From: Snuella lapsa
GTDB lineage: Bacteria > Bacteroidota > Bacteroidia > Flavobacteriales > Flavobacteriaceae
Assembly: GCF_039539345.1 (NCBI RefSeq)
Contig: NZ_BAABCY010000036.1
Span: 94,143-158,142, forward strand
Length of the DNA: 64,000 nucleotides
Reading direction: 5' to 3'
Positions within the stretch are counted from its first letter, which is position 1; each line of letters opens with the position of its first letter. Positions 47,282-55,224 of the stretch are shown here, in pieces. The position numbers and the translations under genes are program-made. Under the pieces are notes generated by a model. It was given only the letters and a program-made list of their open reading frames with translations, was not told the DNA's origin and did no database searches.

Positions 47282-49504
47282 TTAATCTACTAAAATAAAA
47301 TCCAAATGCTTCTTTACCAGATCTGTATTTTTAACCTTTACGGTCACTTCGTCACCTAATTGATACATGTTTTTTGTATGCCTGCCTATTAAGGCATACA
47401 AACTCTGGTCGAATGCATAGTGATCGTCCTTAATATCCCGTATACTCACCATGCCTTCACATTTATTGGCAATAATCTCTACATAGATTCCCCAATCGGT
47501 GACTCCAGAAATAACTCCCAAAAAGTGTTCGTCCTTATGATCTTCCATAAAGCGTATTTGCATGTATTTTATGGAATCACGCTCGGCTTTGGTGGCCAGG
47601 TTTTCCATATCACTGGAATGTTGACATTTATCTTCATAGGCTTCCGTATTTGCCGATTTACCACTATCGAGATAATGCTGTAATAAGCGGTGTACCATAA
47701 CATCGGGATAACGTCTAATAGGTGATGTAAAGTGCGTGTAGTAATCGAAAGCCAATCCGTAATGCCCAATATTATGCGTTGTATACTCTGCCTTGCTCAT
47801 ACTACGAATAGCCAAGGTATCTACTAAGTTTTGTTCTTTGGTACCAACAACATCCTTTAATAAGTTATTAAGCGATGATGAAATGGATTTTCTATCCTTA
47901 AAATTTAATTTGTAACCAAACTTAGAGACTATCCCTTGTAAACTAGCCAATTTACTATCATCTGGCTCGTCATGAACGCGGTAAACAAAGGTTTTCTTAG
48001 GGCTTTGTTTACCTATAAATTCTGCTACTTTTCTATTAGCCAGTAGCATAAATTCTTCTATCAATTTATTGGCATCTTTACTGGTTTTAAAAAACACGCC
48101 AACAGGATTATTTTCCTTATCCAGATTAAATTTAACCTCCACTTTATCGAAGGAAATTGCACCATCTTTCATGCGTTTATGCCGCATCACTTTTGCAAGT
48201 CCATCTAAGACTAATATGGCTTCGGCTATTTCAGTTTTGGTCTTATATGCTTGTTCTGTTAATGAAACTTCTTTTGGAACTTCAGTATTTATTTGATCTC
48301 TTGACTGTGATCGAGATGAGAATTCGTAATCTGTATTATTTTCAATAATAGCCTGCGCTTCTTCATAAGCAAAGCGCGCATCACTGTAGGTTACCGTTCT
48401 TCCAAACCATTGGTCTTTAACTTCTGCTTTCTCATTTATATGGAATACTGCAGAAAAAGTTAATTTTTCTTCGTTAGGTCGTAAAGAACAGGCATTATTG
48501 GATAAAACTTCTGGTAACATAGGTACGACTCGATCTACTAAGTATACCGAAGTGGCCCGTTCGTAAGCTTCATCATCCAAAACGGTTCCCTCTTTAACAT
48601 AATGTGAAACGTCGGCAATATGTATTCCTACCTCATATAAGCCATTTTCAAGTACTTTAAACGATAAGGCATCATCGAAGTCTTTTGCGTCCTTAGGATC
48701 GATGGTAAAGGTCAAATCCTGTCGCATATCCCGTCGTTTCGCTATTTCATCTTTTGTAATGGACGTGTCCAGATTATCAGCAAAGGTTTCAACTTCGTAT
48801 GGAAACTCGTAGGGTAGACCGTATTCTGCTAAAATAGCATGAATCTCTGTATGATGTTCTCCCGGCTTACCTAAAACCTTGATTACCTTTCCATAAGGTG
48901 AATCGGCGTTATCGGGCCAATCTTCCAGTTTTACCAATACTTTATCTCCATCTTCAGCTTTAAATGTTTTATTAATAGGAATAAAGATGTCTTTATACAT
49001 TTTATTGTTGTCGGGAACGACAAAAGCATAATTGCTATGAACTTGAATAACCCCAACATATTCGCTTTTTGCACGTTTAATAACTTGGGTTATTTCACCT
49101 TCTATCCTACCACGCTTTCGGCGTTTATACACATAAAACTCAACTTCATCGCCATTTAAGGACTTGTTCATATTATTGGATGCTATAAAGACATCCTCAT
49201 CAAAATCCTCACATATAACATAGCCAGAACCTTTCATTCCTATATCGACGATACCTGTATGATATTGGGTATTGACTATAGCTCTGAACTTGCCTCTTTC
49301 GACTTGTTCTATTTCCTGGTTGGTCGCTAACTGCGCTAATTTTTTAATAATCTGATTTCTGCTACTGGCATCATTAACACCTAATTTAGCAGCAATTTGT
49401 TTATAGTTAAAAGCTTGGTTTCTATCTTTTTTTAAAATACTCAAAATAGTATTTGAGAGGTTGGAAATCCCTTTTTTCGATTTCCTCTTTTTCTTTCTTG
49501 TCAT
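47282..49504 (-). CDS. rnr: Ribonuclease R
   Basis: 740 residues. A 3'-5' exoribonuclease that degrades structured RNA. Domains: basic N-terminus (RKKKRKSKKGISNLS) with a winged-helix (about 15-65), two cold-shock/OB folds (about 70-225), the RNB catalytic domain (about 240-590) with the metal-binding motif TIDPKDAKDFDDALS and the block HYGLAFDYYTHFTSPIRRYP, and an S1 domain at the C-terminus (FLGVISGVTDWGIYVEII). Length is normal for the family. It is divergent from rpiB across an unusually long, AT-rich gap and has a -7 box at 49598-49605. Confidence 0.96.
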   Translation of the reverse strand: MTRKKKRKSKKGISNLSNTILSILKKDRNQAFNYKQIAAKLGVNDASSRNQIIKKLAQLATNQEIEQVERGKFRAIVNTQYHTGIVDIGMKGSGYVICEDFDEDVFIASNNMNKSLNGDEVEFYVYKRRKRGRIEGEITQVIKRAKSEYVGVIQVHSNYAFVVPDNNKMYKDIFIPINKTFKAEDGDKVLVKLEDWPDNADSPYGKVIKVLGKPGEHHTEIHAILAEYGLPYEFPYEVETFADNLDTSITKDEIAKRRDMRQDLTFTIDPKDAKDFDDALSFKVLENGLYEVGIHIADVSHYVKEGTVLDDEAYERATSVYLVDRVVPMLPEVLSNNACSLRPNEEKLTFSAVFHINEKAEVKDQWFGRTVTYSDARFAYEEAQAIIENNTDYEFSSRSQSRDQINTEVPKEVSLTEQAYKTKTEIAEAILVLDGLAKVMRHKRMKDGAISFDKVEVKFNLDKENNPVGVFFKTSKDANKLIEEFMLLANRKVAEFIGKQSPKKTFVYRVHDEPDDSKLASLQGIVSKFGYKLNFKDRKSISSSLNNLLKDVVGTKEQNLVDTLAIRSMSKAEYTTHNIGHYGLAFDYYTHFTSPIRRYPDVMVHRLLQHYLDSGKSANTEAYEDKCQHSSDMENLATKAERDSIKYMQIRFMEDHKDEHFLGVISGVTDWGIYVEIIANKCEGMVSIRDIKDDHYAFDQSLYALIGRHTKNMYQLGDEVTVKVKNTDLVKKHLDFILVD

Positions 49505-49597
49505 TTAATTTTTGTAATCATTTTTATTTCCTAAGATACAGGAAATTATGTTATTAAATAGCGCTAAATAGGGAGAAGGGTTCGCTATTTATTTTTA

Positions 49598-49605
49598 CAA
49601 AGCTA
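49598..49605 (-). promoter_or_regulatory. -7 box for rnr
   Basis: TAGCTTTG on the minus strand matches TAnnTTTG, about 95 bp before the rnr ATG. No clear -33 element is seen. Confidence 0.4.
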
Positions 49606-50165
49606 CAATTTTAATATTAACTTATCTTTTCTATAAGTTAAATAATAGCTAATGCCTATTAACATATTATAAAATTCAAGTTTCAAATATCAAAATGGTT
49701 TTAAACATATTATTCTAGTTATCCACATTATATATATTATTAATTGTCTTTTTAAAAATTTAAAAAAAATAAATAATGATTATTATAGGCTGTTAATAAC
49801 GGGTATAACTTTTTGAATATTTATTTTGATATTAATTTTTTTACGTTCTATTAATAATTAATTAACAATCAAAAATGTTTTAATCGATTCATTTTTAATG
49901 AATTTTAATTTTCTATAAACAGTTGTTAATAACTAAAATTTTCAGGTTCATACTAATAACTATTTCTAAATTTCATGTTTATATCTGTTATTTTGAAGTG
50001 TAAAAAAAGTATTAAAAAAAGTGTTCAAATTTTTGGAAGTATAGCCGAAAGATTTGATTAGAAAAATAATTGAAATATCATAGATTTACTTTTATAAAGT
50101 AATTAACAGTTATTAACAAGTAATCAATATACTAATCTACATTACTTATTATTGATTTTAGTTAG
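49606..50165. other. Candidate replication origin (oriC)
   Basis: An intergenic stretch far richer in A+T than its surroundings, with no gene-like frame. It holds a perfect DnaA box TTATCCACA at 49719-49727 and three copies of the 10-mer TGTTAATAAC: 49791-49800 and 49924-49933 on plus, 50109-50118 on minus. Long A/T runs between them (for example 49745-49775) could serve as an unwinding element. rnpA, often near bacterial origins, is 4.5 kb away. The call is inference; dnaA is not in the window. Confidence 0.45.
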
Positions 50166-50173
50166 TACCTTTG
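50166..50173 (+). promoter_or_regulatory. -7 box for rpiB operon
   Basis: TACCTTTG matches TAnnTTTG and lies 27 nt before the rpiB ATG. No -33 TTTG at standard spacing. Confidence 0.45.
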
Positions 50174-50200
50174 TAAAGTCTAAAAATAACATACGAACAG

Positions 50201-50635
50201 ATGAAAATTTCAATAGGTAACGACCATGCTGGAACGGATTATAAATTAGCAATTGTAAAACATTTAGAAGCTAAAGGTTATACTGTTAATAACTATGGTA
50301 CCGATAGTAACGATAGTGTGGATTATGCCGATTTTGTACATCCGGTGGCTGATGATGTTGAAAAAAATAAAGCAGATTATGGTATTTTAATTTGCGGTAG
50401 TGCCAACGGTGTGGCAATGACTGCCAATAAGCACCAAAAGGTACGTGCTGGTTTGTGTTGGAACAAAGAAATAGTAGCTCTTACACGTAGCCATAATAAT
50501 GCAAACGTGTTGTGTATTCCAGCGCGTTTTACGGCTATTCAGCAAGCTATTGAAATGGTAGATACCTTTTTAAATACGGAGTTTGAAGGTGGTCGCCACC
50601 AAAAAAGGATAGAAAAAATACCGTTATCTTGTTAA
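50201..50635 (+). CDS. rpiB: Ribose-5-phosphate isomerase B
   Basis: 144 residues. It interconverts ribose-5-phosphate and ribulose-5-phosphate in the pentose phosphate pathway. The start MKISIGNDHAGTDYKLAIV and the active-site block ADYGILICGSANGVAMTANK (Cys and Thr of the RpiB/LacAB fold) are clear, as is LTRSHNNANVLCIPAR. Length is normal. Its TAA is followed at once by the ATG of the next gene, so the three genes rpiB, CDF transporter and ElaA-like acetyltransferase form a tight operon. The partners have no obvious metabolic link to the isomerase. Confidence 0.97.
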   Translation: MKISIGNDHAGTDYKLAIVKHLEAKGYTVNNYGTDSNDSVDYADFVHPVADDVEKNKADYGILICGSANGVAMTANKHQKVRAGLCWNKEIVALTRSHNNANVLCIPARFTAIQQAIEMVDTFLNTEFEGGRHQKRIEKIPLSC

Positions 50636-51553
50636 ATGGCACACAGTCACCATTCCCATAGTCATACCCATCATCGCGACATGAAGGATAAGAATCTTAT
50701 GATTTCTATCCTTTTAAATGTAATGATTACGGTGGCTCAGGTTATTGGTGGTTTAATATCAGGTAGTTTATCATTACTTAGTGATGCCCTTCATAACTTT
50801 AGTGATGTCCTTTCATTGATAGTAAGTTATGTAGCTTCTAAACTTTCTAAACAAAAAGCGTCGGTTAACAGAACTTTTGGATATAAGCGTGCCGAAATTT
50901 TAGCAGCTTTTGTAAATGCTTCTACTTTAATAATTGTAGCTATTATTTTAATAAAAGAAGCTATTGAACGCTTTAAGCACCCACAGGTAATCGATTCCAA
51001 TTTAGTTATTTGGTTAGCCATTATAGCAATTGTTTTTAATGGTTTTAGTGTTTTGCTGTTAAAGAAGGACTCTAAAAACAACATTAATATAAAATCGGCA
51101 TATCTTCACTTGTTAACAGATATGTTGGCTAGTATCGCTGTGCTAATTGGTGGTTTATTAATGAAGTTTTACCAAATATTTTGGGTAGATAGTGTCCTTA
51201 CTTTTTTAATTGCCCTATACTTAATTTGGGTAGGCTACGATCTCTTAAAAACATCTACTAAAGTATTAATGTTGTTTACACCAGAACATATTAATATAAA
51301 GGATGTTGTTAGGGTTGTTAATAATTTACCTAAAGTAAAAAAATTGCATCATGTGCATATTTGGAGTTTAAGTGATGAAGAGCTGCATTTAGAAGCGCAT
51401 TTGGATTTATATAACGATTTATCTATTACAGATTTTAACAAATTGCTGGAAGATATAGAATCTGTTTTAAGTGAACAGTTTAATATTAACCATGTAACGA
51501 TTCAACCAGAGTACGATAAAAACGATCCAAAAGAAATTATTGTTCAAGACTAA
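50636..51553 (+). CDS. Cation diffusion facilitator (Zn/Co/Cd efflux) transporter
   Basis: 305 residues with a His-rich N-terminus (MAHSHHSHSHTHHRD) that can bind metal, six transmembrane helices (about 20-210), and a cytoplasmic C-terminal domain (LHHVHIWSLSDEELHLEAHL). Metal-site motifs of the CDF family are visible: HNFSD in helix 2 and HLLTD in helix 5. It exports divalent metals, most likely zinc (ZitB/CzcD-like), by proton exchange. No spacer separates it from rpiB, and it overlaps the next gene by 1 nt (TAATG), so translation is coupled along the operon. Confidence 0.93.
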   Translation: MAHSHHSHSHTHHRDMKDKNLMISILLNVMITVAQVIGGLISGSLSLLSDALHNFSDVLSLIVSYVASKLSKQKASVNRTFGYKRAEILAAFVNASTLIIVAIILIKEAIERFKHPQVIDSNLVIWLAIIAIVFNGFSVLLLKKDSKNNINIKSAYLHLLTDMLASIAVLIGGLLMKFYQIFWVDSVLTFLIALYLIWVGYDLLKTSTKVLMLFTPEHINIKDVVRVVNNLPKVKKLHHVHIWSLSDEELHLEAHLDLYNDLSITDFNKLLEDIESVLSEQFNINHVTIQPEYDKNDPKEIIVQD

Positions 51554-51996
51554 TGTTAACAATAAAAATTAAAACGTTTTCTGAATTAAACATTCATGAA
51601 TTATACGATATGTTACAATTACGAAGTGAAGTATTTGTAGTTGAACAAAACTGTGTGTATCAAGATTTGGATGGAAAAGATGAAAGGGCCTTACATGTTT
51701 TGGGCTTAAAGCATGATAGACTTGTTGCTTATACTCGTATTTTTGGACCAGGCTATTATTTTAAAGAGGCTAGTATTGGTAGGGTAGTGGTAGCTAAAAA
51801 TGAACGCGATCACCAATATGGTTACGATATAATGAAGGCTTCTATTGAAGCTGTTCATAACTATTTTAAAACGACCACTATTAAAATTTCGGCACAAGTT
51901 TATTTAAAAAAATTCTATACTAATTTAGGTTTTAAGAGTATAGGCGAGGCGTATTTAGAAGATGGTATTCCACACATAGTAATGTTAAAAGATTGA
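51553..51996 (+). CDS. ElaA-like GNAT acetyltransferase
   Basis: 147 residues. The N-terminal block LYDMLQLRSEVFVVEQNCVY, then QDLDGKDERALHVLG, is the hallmark of the ElaA family of GNAT N-acetyltransferases. The acetyl-CoA-binding loop is likely IGRVVVAKNERDHQYGYDIM. Substrate unknown. It overlaps the transporter stop by one base and is last in the rpiB operon; the convergent OmpA gene ends 20 bp later with no clear terminator between. Confidence 0.9.
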   Translation: MLTIKIKTFSELNIHELYDMLQLRSEVFVVEQNCVYQDLDGKDERALHVLGLKHDRLVAYTRIFGPGYYFKEASIGRVVVAKNERDHQYGYDIMKASIEAVHNYFKTTTIKISAQVYLKKFYTNLGFKSIGEAYLEDGIPHIVMLKD

Positions 51997-52015
51997 TTAT
52001 TCTATTAATGTTCGT

Positions 52016-52870
52016 TTAATCTACATACGTAATCACAATTTCAACACGCCTGTCGTATTTGGGATCACCTCCCAAAGGAAATTTTCGACGCATACCCAAA
52101 TAGCGCATACGTTTTTTACTAACGCCTTTTTTAGCAAGATAATCGTATACATATTTGGCTCTGGCTTCAGAAAGGTTTCGTTTTTTTGTTTTTCTATCGA
52201 CTGCATCCCTGCTAAATTGTGTACAGCATACATGGCCTTGAATGGTAAAGTAAATATCTTTGCGTTCTACCAACGATTTTGCAATGTCTTCCAATATTTT
52301 TTTAGATTCTGGAGTAACGGTACTATAGCCAGTTTTAAATAAAATATTTTCGAAACGAATTTTATCACCTACTTTAAGTTCGCCTTTTATGATTTCGGCA
52401 GTTGCTTTCTTTTTTTCTTCAACAGGTTTTTCTTTTTTTTCTACCTTCTTTTCTATAATAGGTGGTTTGGGATTAACAATAATCTCTACTTTCCTGTTTA
52501 AGCCCCTTATTTTCGAGATGTTTTTTTCGTTTACAATTTTTAATAGTATTTCACCTTTACCGTCTACGTTAGTAATTACCGTTTCGCTTATTTCGTGATT
52601 AGAAAAAATAGCTTTAATAGCTTCGGCACGTTGCTTGGAAAGTTTTAGGTTATAGCTAGCGGCACCAACATCGTCGCAAAAGCCAAAAATAGCTACAGAT
52701 TCAATATCGACATCGGTTAAACTCGAAATAAATAAAAGTAAGCGATTTTCTTCGGTAGGAATAAGGTCATATTTATCGGTCTCAAAATAAACATCGTGTG
52801 TTATATTATTTTGAGCAAGAACCATACTACCGTAAAGTAATACTAATATAAAAGTAAAAAGTTTATTCAT
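52016..52870 (-). CDS. Exported protein with two OmpA-like domains and no barrel
   Basis: 284 residues: signal peptide (to about residue 19, SMVLAQ), a first OmpA-like module (about 22-132, HDVYFETDKYDLIP, then LKLSKQRAEAIKAIF), a Lys/Glu/Pro linker (about 133-165, KKVEKKEKPVEEKKKATAE), and a second OmpA_C module (about 166-284, FKTGYSTVTPESKKILEDIA, then NLSEARAKYVYDYLAKKGVS). OmpA_C modules bind peptidoglycan; there is no transmembrane barrel and no lipid-attachment Cys, so the protein is probably periplasmic with two cell-wall-binding heads. It follows the S41 protease gene by 33 bp, suggesting one rnpA-protease-ompA transcript. Confidence 0.88.
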   Translation of the reverse strand: MNKLFTFILVLLYGSMVLAQNNITHDVYFETDKYDLIPTEENRLLLFISSLTDVDIESVAIFGFCDDVGAASYNLKLSKQRAEAIKAIFSNHEISETVITNVDGKGEILLKIVNEKNISKIRGLNRKVEIIVNPKPPIIEKKVEKKEKPVEEKKKATAEIIKGELKVGDKIRFENILFKTGYSTVTPESKKILEDIAKSLVERKDIYFTIQGHVCCTQFSRDAVDRKTKKRNLSEARAKYVYDYLAKKGVSKKRMRYLGMRRKFPLGGDPKYDRRVEIVITYVD

Positions 52871-52903
52871 ATTAATATAGCCAAGGAATAAATTTACAAA
52901 ATC

Positions 52904-54541
52904 TTATCTTAAATATTTAGCGTAAGTAATAGGACTTTTTAAAATATCGGCAGCTACTTTCATTCCTTTATCGTGTGTTTTATAATACTCGTACAAACCT
53001 TCTCTATATACATATTGTTTTACAATTTCTTCAGTTAATAATTCTAGTAAATGATCTTTATTTTCGTCGAGTACCTGCGTTTTAGATTTTTCTAAATTGG
53101 TTATTAAAGTAGTATAATCTGTTTGGATATTATCGTTCAATTCCTCTTTTTTAGCTATTTCCATTACATTTAGAAGTGCTTTCTCTGTTTCTGTTTCAAA
53201 AGAAAAATGATGAGATTTTAAAAACATCTTAAAATCTTTAAAATCGGCATCGGTCAGTTTAAAATTATTAATGTCTTTTATATTATCATGTTTGTAATGG
53301 TAATTGGTAGCGTAGTTAAATATTAAATCATCGTTAACAATCGCTTTTATAATAGCCGAATTTTTTTGTGTATTTATAATTTCGTCTGGTAAAATACCTC
53401 CACCATCAAAAACGCTACGCCCATTTTTGGTTTTAAATGTATTATAGTTTTCTTGTTTTACACGAACTGCTTGACCTTTTTCATCTCTATGCCAATAATC
53501 TAAAGCTTGAATACAACGACCGGAAGGTGTATAGTATCTAGAAATAGTAATTTTTAATTGCGTCCCGTAAGTTAGTTGTTTAGGGCGTTGTACCAAACCT
53601 TTTCCAAAGCTTCTTGATCCTACTATAACAGCACGATCCAAATCTTGTAAGGAACCCGATACAATTTCACTGGCCGAGGCACTACCACCATCAATTAAAA
53701 CTACCAAGGGAATTTCGGTATCTATGGGGTCATTTTTAGTGTAATAGGTTCTGTTGTATTTTTTTACTTTGGATTTGGTAGTAACTATTAATTGACCTTT
53801 AGGTACAAACAGGTTTACAATACGAATGGCTTCGTTTAATAAACCACCAGGGTTACCTCTTAAATCTAGAATGATTCGCTTTGCACCCTGCGCTTTAAGA
53901 TCTCTCAGGGCGTAGTTTGTTTCAGCATAAGCTTTATTATTAAATCGACTTAAAACAATATAACCTGTTTTTTCGTCTATCAATGAAAAATGGGGTACGG
54001 CCTTTATTTCAACTTCTGCTCTTTCTATATTGGCAGTTTGTGTTTTACCTTGTCGTTTGTAAGTTACTTCTACTGTGCTCCCGGGAGCTCCTTTTAGTAA
54101 GTCACCGGCATTTTCCTTATGGTTCTCAACAAGAATATTACCTATTTTAATGATTGCGTCTCCAGCTTTAAGTCCAGCTTTGTCGGCAGGGTAGTCTTTG
54201 TAAGGTTCAATAATAACCAGTTTGTCTTTTAAGGTTTTTATTTTGGCCCCTATTCCTGTATAATCGCCTGTATTATTAATTCTGGCAGCTTCTACATCCT
54301 GTTCGTTCATAAAATTTGTATATGGATCCAGGTTTTCCAGCATACTTTTAATAGCTGTATCCATTAAATCTCCAGGATTGGTGTCATCAACATAATTCAT
54401 GTTGAGTTCTTTAAAAAGGGTTGTAAATATTTCTATTTGCTTAGCTATTTCAAAAAAATCATTTTTAAAAGCTGTTCCTGTAAAGAAGAGGGTAAAAGCC
54501 AATACAGGTACTAAGATTTTCTTTTGTATTAAATGCTTCAT
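52904..54541 (-). CDS. S41-family C-terminal processing peptidase (CtpA-like)
   Basis: 545 residues with an N-terminal signal or anchor helix (about 7-26), a PDZ domain (about 90-170, IIEPYKDYPADKAGLKAGDA) and an S41 catalytic domain. The nucleophile is in GGSASASEIVSGSL (Ser near residue 284) and the lysine of the dyad in SRSFGKGLVQRP (near residue 310). Tail-specific proteases of this kind trim or remove periplasmic proteins from their C-termini. The C-terminal 150 residues are helical. It starts 17 bp after rnpA on the same strand. Confidence 0.93.
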   Translation of the reverse strand: MKHLIQKKILVPVLAFTLFFTGTAFKNDFFEIAKQIEIFTTLFKELNMNYVDDTNPGDLMDTAIKSMLENLDPYTNFMNEQDVEAARINNTGDYTGIGAKIKTLKDKLVIIEPYKDYPADKAGLKAGDAIIKIGNILVENHKENAGDLLKGAPGSTVEVTYKRQGKTQTANIERAEVEIKAVPHFSLIDEKTGYIVLSRFNNKAYAETNYALRDLKAQGAKRIILDLRGNPGGLLNEAIRIVNLFVPKGQLIVTTKSKVKKYNRTYYTKNDPIDTEIPLVVLIDGGSASASEIVSGSLQDLDRAVIVGSRSFGKGLVQRPKQLTYGTQLKITISRYYTPSGRCIQALDYWHRDEKGQAVRVKQENYNTFKTKNGRSVFDGGGILPDEIINTQKNSAIIKAIVNDDLIFNYATNYHYKHDNIKDINNFKLTDADFKDFKMFLKSHHFSFETETEKALLNVMEIAKKEELNDNIQTDYTTLITNLEKSKTQVLDENKDHLLELLTEEIVKQYVYREGLYEYYKTHDKGMKVAADILKSPITYAKYLR

Positions 54542-54558
54542 TACTGTAGTATTTATTT

Positions 54559-54930
54559 TTACAATATTTTGCCCGAAAACTTTTCAAACAAACGTTTCAT
54601 TTTTGTTTCAACAAGCTCAAAGCTTGGTTCGTCTTTACCAATGTACAAAATCATAAACGCATACTGTGTTGTAATGTTGTTAAAATATATAGCTTTATTC
54701 AACCTATAGGCTTCTCTTAACAAGCGTTTTACACGATTACGGTCTACAGCATTTTTAAAATTACGTTTACTTACCGATACACCGGTTTTAAATTGCGTAC
54801 CATCATTAAAAGTAGTTTGGATGTAAACCAGACGTAAAGGGTACGCAGATACTGACTGACCTTCTGAAAATAATTGCTCAATAAGCTTTTTGCTTTTAAG
54901 TTTTTCTTTTTTAGGATAGGTTGCAGTCAT
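54559..54930 (-). CDS. rnpA: Ribonuclease P protein component
   Basis: 123 residues, basic. The signature NAVDRNRVKRLLREAYRLNK is the RNase P protein RNR motif, and the N-terminal KLKSKKLIEQLFSEGQSVSA is typical. Together with the RNA subunit it matures tRNA 5' ends. Here it is followed by an S41 protease gene rather than sitting beside rpmH. The rnpA position near the AT-rich gap at 49.6 kb is one of the reasons to suspect an origin nearby. Confidence 0.96.
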   Translation of the reverse strand: MTATYPKKEKLKSKKLIEQLFSEGQSVSAYPLRLVYIQTTFNDGTQFKTGVSVSKRNFKNAVDRNRVKRLLREAYRLNKAIYFNNITTQYAFMILYIGKDEPSFELVETKMKRLFEKFSGKIL

Positions 54931-54947
54931 ATGTTATTTTATCTACA

Positions 54948-54955
54948 CAAAAATA
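54948..54955 (-). promoter_or_regulatory. -7 box for rnpA
   Basis: TATTTTTG on the minus strand, about 20 nt before the rnpA ATG. The -33 element is not clear. Confidence 0.4.
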
Positions 54956-55095
54956 GCAATAACAATTCACACAGCACCAGACTTATACCTTCATGATAAA
55001 AATCATGTTTTAAACAATTGAAACGTAGTAATTTAATGTGTTTTAAAAGTGTAAATAAGTTAGTGTTAAAATAAAGAACATTAACTAGTTATCAC

Positions 55096-55169
55096 GGTAG
55101 TAAACTACCTCGGTGCAAGTATACGAGGCATTTACAGGATATTATTTTGATTTCGAGGTAAGCCTTGGA
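55096..55169 (+). repeat. Structured repeats ahead of the ligase operon
   Basis: GGTAG-taaa-CTACC (55096-55109) and CCTCG-N11-CGAGG (55108-55128) are overlapping, mutually exclusive hairpins. CGAGG recurs at 55154-55158 with a partial partner CCTTGGA (55163-55169), and GAGGCATTT and GGAGCATTT form a related pair. It lies 55 bp before the ATG of the ligase gene, within the 294-bp gap after rnpA. It may be an RNA leader element or a degenerate intergenic repeat. Confidence 0.5.
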
Positions 55170-55224
55170 GCATTTTAATATCGATTATCGAGTATAATGG
55201 AAAGGTATTAAATCATTAATAATT

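Noticed and set aside
47281..51060. GC-skew switch as proof of an origin
   Set aside because: Hand counts cover two short coding samples, and the change follows gene orientation; dusB and the protease gene to the right do not show a clear opposite skew.
55096..55169. Known riboswitch class
   Set aside because: The hairpins do not match any riboswitch core that I can recall; kept only as an unexplained structured repeat.
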